Positions 62,621-64,000 of a DNA stretch of 64,000 nucleotides are shown piece after piece. This DNA is from a bacterium HR29 (GTDB taxonomy: Bacteria; Chloroflexota; Dehalococcoidia; Tepidiformales; Tepidiformaceae). Location of the stretch: contig BEIF01000003.1 in the NCBI GenBank assembly GCA_002898215.1, forward strand, positions 124,001 to 188,000, given 5' to 3'. The notes beneath the pieces are model-generated. The model ran no database searches and was not told the DNA's origin. It worked only from the letters and a program-made list of their open reading frames with translations. A program made the translations under genes and the position numbers. The stretch's first letter is position 1, and every line of letters starts with the position of its first letter.

Positions 62621-63582
62621 CGAGCTGGACCGGAACCGACGAGCGTGGCCGCGTGCGAACCATCGTCAACCGTACGACGGAGCTGGCGCCCCTCAAGGTG
62701 GTGGCCGCGAAGGCCATCGCCCTGGCCGAGGACGAACGCAGCGCCGCCCTCGACCTCGCGGCGGTGATCAGCTCCGACCAAGCCCTCACCGCGAAGCTGC
62801 TCCGCCTCGCGAACTCGGCCTATTACGGCTACGCCCGCCGCATCTCGAACGTCCGCGAGGCGGTGATCCTCCTCGGCATGCGCACGGTCCGCTCCGTGGC
62901 CATCGCCTCGTCGATCATGGATGCCTTCCGCGTCCCCGAGACCGAAGGGTTCGACGTTGAGCTCTTCTGGGGACACGCCGTGGCCGTCGGTGTGGTCGCC
63001 GAGCAGATCGCCCGCGAAACGCGGGCCGCGCGCCCGGAGGACGCCTTCACCGCTGGCGTTCTCCACGACGTCGGCCGGCTGGCGATGGCCGTGGTCGAGC
63101 CGGACCGCTTCCAGACGATGGTCCGCCTCGTCGTCGAGAAAGGGATGACGACGCGCGAGGCCGAGTTCGCGGCCTTCGGCGTCTACCACTGGCAGGTGGG
63201 CAGCCGGCTGGCCCAGCGGTGGCGGTTCCCCGAGCCCCTCGTCGAGGCGATCCGCGAGCATGCGAAGAGCGACACCCGGTCGCTTTCCTCGCTTGCCGAC
63301 GTGGTGGCGGCCGCCAACCTCGCCTGCAACAAGTTCGGCTACGCGGCCGGATTCGACTGGACGAACCGGCCCGAGCGCTGGCCGACGCTCGCCCTGTCGC
63401 CGAGGGTCGAGCGCGTGCTCGACGCTGTCCCCGGCGGGATCCACGCCCTGATGGAGCGGGCCCGTACCTTCCTCGTCAACGTCTCCTCGAGGCCGCCTCG
63501 CTGGTTCCGCTCCCCGCTCGCCGACGGTGCCGAAGAGGAGGAACAACCTGAACCAGGGACGGCGATCGATGGCGCAGCCTGA
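62617..63582 (+). CDS. HDOD domain signalling protein
   Basis: 321 residues. HDOD domain about 20-220: ISSDQALTAKLLRLANSAYYG, ISNVREAVILLGMRTVRSVA, GVLHDVGRLAMA (HD pair). The full metal set of an HD-GYP enzyme is not visible, so it is more likely a binding or scaffold protein than a phosphodiesterase. ATG overlaps the stop of the GGDEF gene, and the next gene is another GGDEF gene, so this is a c-di-GMP module. Confidence 0.9.
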   Translation: MTSWTGTDERGRVRTIVNRTTELAPLKVVAAKAIALAEDERSAALDLAAVISSDQALTAKLLRLANSAYYGYARRISNVREAVILLGMRTVRSVAIASSIMDAFRVPETEGFDVELFWGHAVAVGVVAEQIARETRAARPEDAFTAGVLHDVGRLAMAVVEPDRFQTMVRLVVEKGMTTREAEFAAFGVYHWQVGSRLAQRWRFPEPLVEAIREHAKSDTRSLSSLADVVAAANLACNKFGYAAGFDWTNRPERWPTLALSPRVERVLDAVPGGIHALMERARTFLVNVSSRPPRWFRSPLADGAEEEEQPEPGTAIDGAA

Positions 63583-63643
63583 TGCCCCGCTCCCCGACGG
63601 CCGAATTCTTCTCCCAGAAGGAGGCGGATTGGGGAGCGACGAG

Positions 63644-64000
63644 ATGGACCCCGCCACCGATTCGGGAAGCAGCCGCCGGAAGGTGGTACTGCGGCTGGTG
63701 AGCCTCGCCCTCTGGGGCGCGGTCCTGGCGATGTTCGCCGTGCCTGCCGTCCGTGAGCCGAGCGCCGGCCGCGTGGCCACCGCCCTGCTCTTCGCCCTGC
63801 TCTTCGTGGCTGCCAACGCGCAGCTGGTGCTCGTCCGCTGGGCCGGGCATCGGCGCGTTCGGCAGCTCAACGCGAAGCTGCGGACGTCCGGGTACTTGAG
63901 CGACGAGTTCGACCTGCCGAACCGGAACTACCTGCTGGCCGAGCTGCGGCGCGAGATGCCGCACGCCCGCGAGCACGGCTCGCCCTTCACCCTCATCGTC
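63644..64000 (+). CDS. Membrane-anchored GGDEF protein (cut by window edge)
   Basis: The frame runs to the end of the window. ATG 63644 has GGGGAG 7-12 nt upstream; ATG 63569, overlapping the HDOD stop by 14 bp, is also in frame. Residues 19-68 hold two hydrophobic helices with a short loop; then YLSDEFDLPNRNYLLAELRREM opens a GGDEF domain (usual form DxLTGLPNRxxF). The active-site loop is outside the window, so activity cannot be judged. Confidence 0.8.
   Translation, partial: MDPATDSGSSRRKVVLRLVSLALWGAVLAMFAVPAVREPSAGRVATALLFALLFVAANAQLVLVRWAGHRRVRQLNAKLRTSGYLSDEFDLPNRNYLLAELRREMPHAREHGSPFTLIV

Overview
The window is very GC-rich double-stranded bacterial DNA, densely packed with short gaps and many 4-bp ATGA/GTGA overlaps. 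It carries no phage, insertion sequence, CRISPR array, rRNA or tRNA that I can support. The gene mix fits a thermophilic Chloroflexota (Dehalococcoidia/Tepidiforma-like) more than an actinobacterium: F420 biosynthesis genes, secreted proteins with TPTPTP linkers and a PRTG-type C-terminus, DUF11-like surface protein, many acyl-CoA enzymes, and inositol-phosphate solute genes. That assignment is inference from gene content only. Many start codons sit 6-8 nt downstream of a TANNNT -10 hexamer, the signature of leaderless mRNAs.

Layout. 1-8.6 kb: end of a class B penicillin-binding protein; an APH-type phosphotransferase; a DUF429 gene; a divergent pair of PA14-like membrane-anchored paralogues, one of them interrupted by an in-frame amber codon; a CDP-alcohol phosphotransferase plus an inositol-phosphate cytidylyltransferase; a second phosphotransferase with a small partner protein; an M20 peptidase. 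8.6-19.5 kb: LysR regulator, secA with a small follower gene, a glycogen-debranching-type glucosidase, a glycosyltransferase, and a minus-strand row of an FAD oxidoreductase, a TrpF-like protein and purA. 19.5-32.9 kb: a possible structured RNA, a stand-alone biotinyl domain, a decayed coiled-coil nuclease gene, a myo-inositol-phosphate synthase with a fused N-terminal helix-turn-helix, a double VOC protein, lipid kinase, HAD hydrolase, acyl-CoA dehydrogenase, cysS/cysE, an MFS transporter, and a CIRCE operator between a zinc-ribbon gene and an acetate-transporter gene, followed by about 1 kb without a convincing gene.

32.9-42 kb: two secreted proteins, an E2-like protein whose lipoyl lysine and catalytic histidine are missing, lipB, a methyltransferase, and the F420 genes cofD/cofC overlapping a BtuF-like lipoprotein gene. 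42-53 kb: a cell-surface polysaccharide locus (acyltransferase, flippase, three glycosyltransferases, a chimeric O-antigen-ligase-like protein, a surface protein, UDP-GlcNAc 2-epimerase, DegT aminotransferase). 53-61 kb: CoA transferase, two alpha/beta hydrolases, a luciferase-like (probably F420- or FMN-linked) oxidoreductase, a PRTG surface protein, a decayed methyltransferase gene, and an acyl-CoA ligase with its own operator-like palindrome. 61-64 kb: MOSC protein, then a c-di-GMP module (PAS-GGDEF, HDOD, membrane GGDEF cut by the window edge).

Links between genes. The inositol-phosphate synthase (21.5 kb), the cytidylyltransferase and the CDP-alcohol phosphotransferase (4-5.6 kb) together make a near-complete route to di-myo-inositol phosphate, a solute of hot-adapted microbes. 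The two phosphotransferases, acyl-CoA dehydrogenase, HAD hydrolase, CoA transferase and acyl-CoA ligase suggest catabolism of hydroxylated or branched acids. The most unusual items are the HTH-synthase fusion, the pseudo-E2 beside lipB, the Cys-less TrpF homologue, the ligase with a roughly 300-residue insert, and the CIRCE site outside a chaperone operon.
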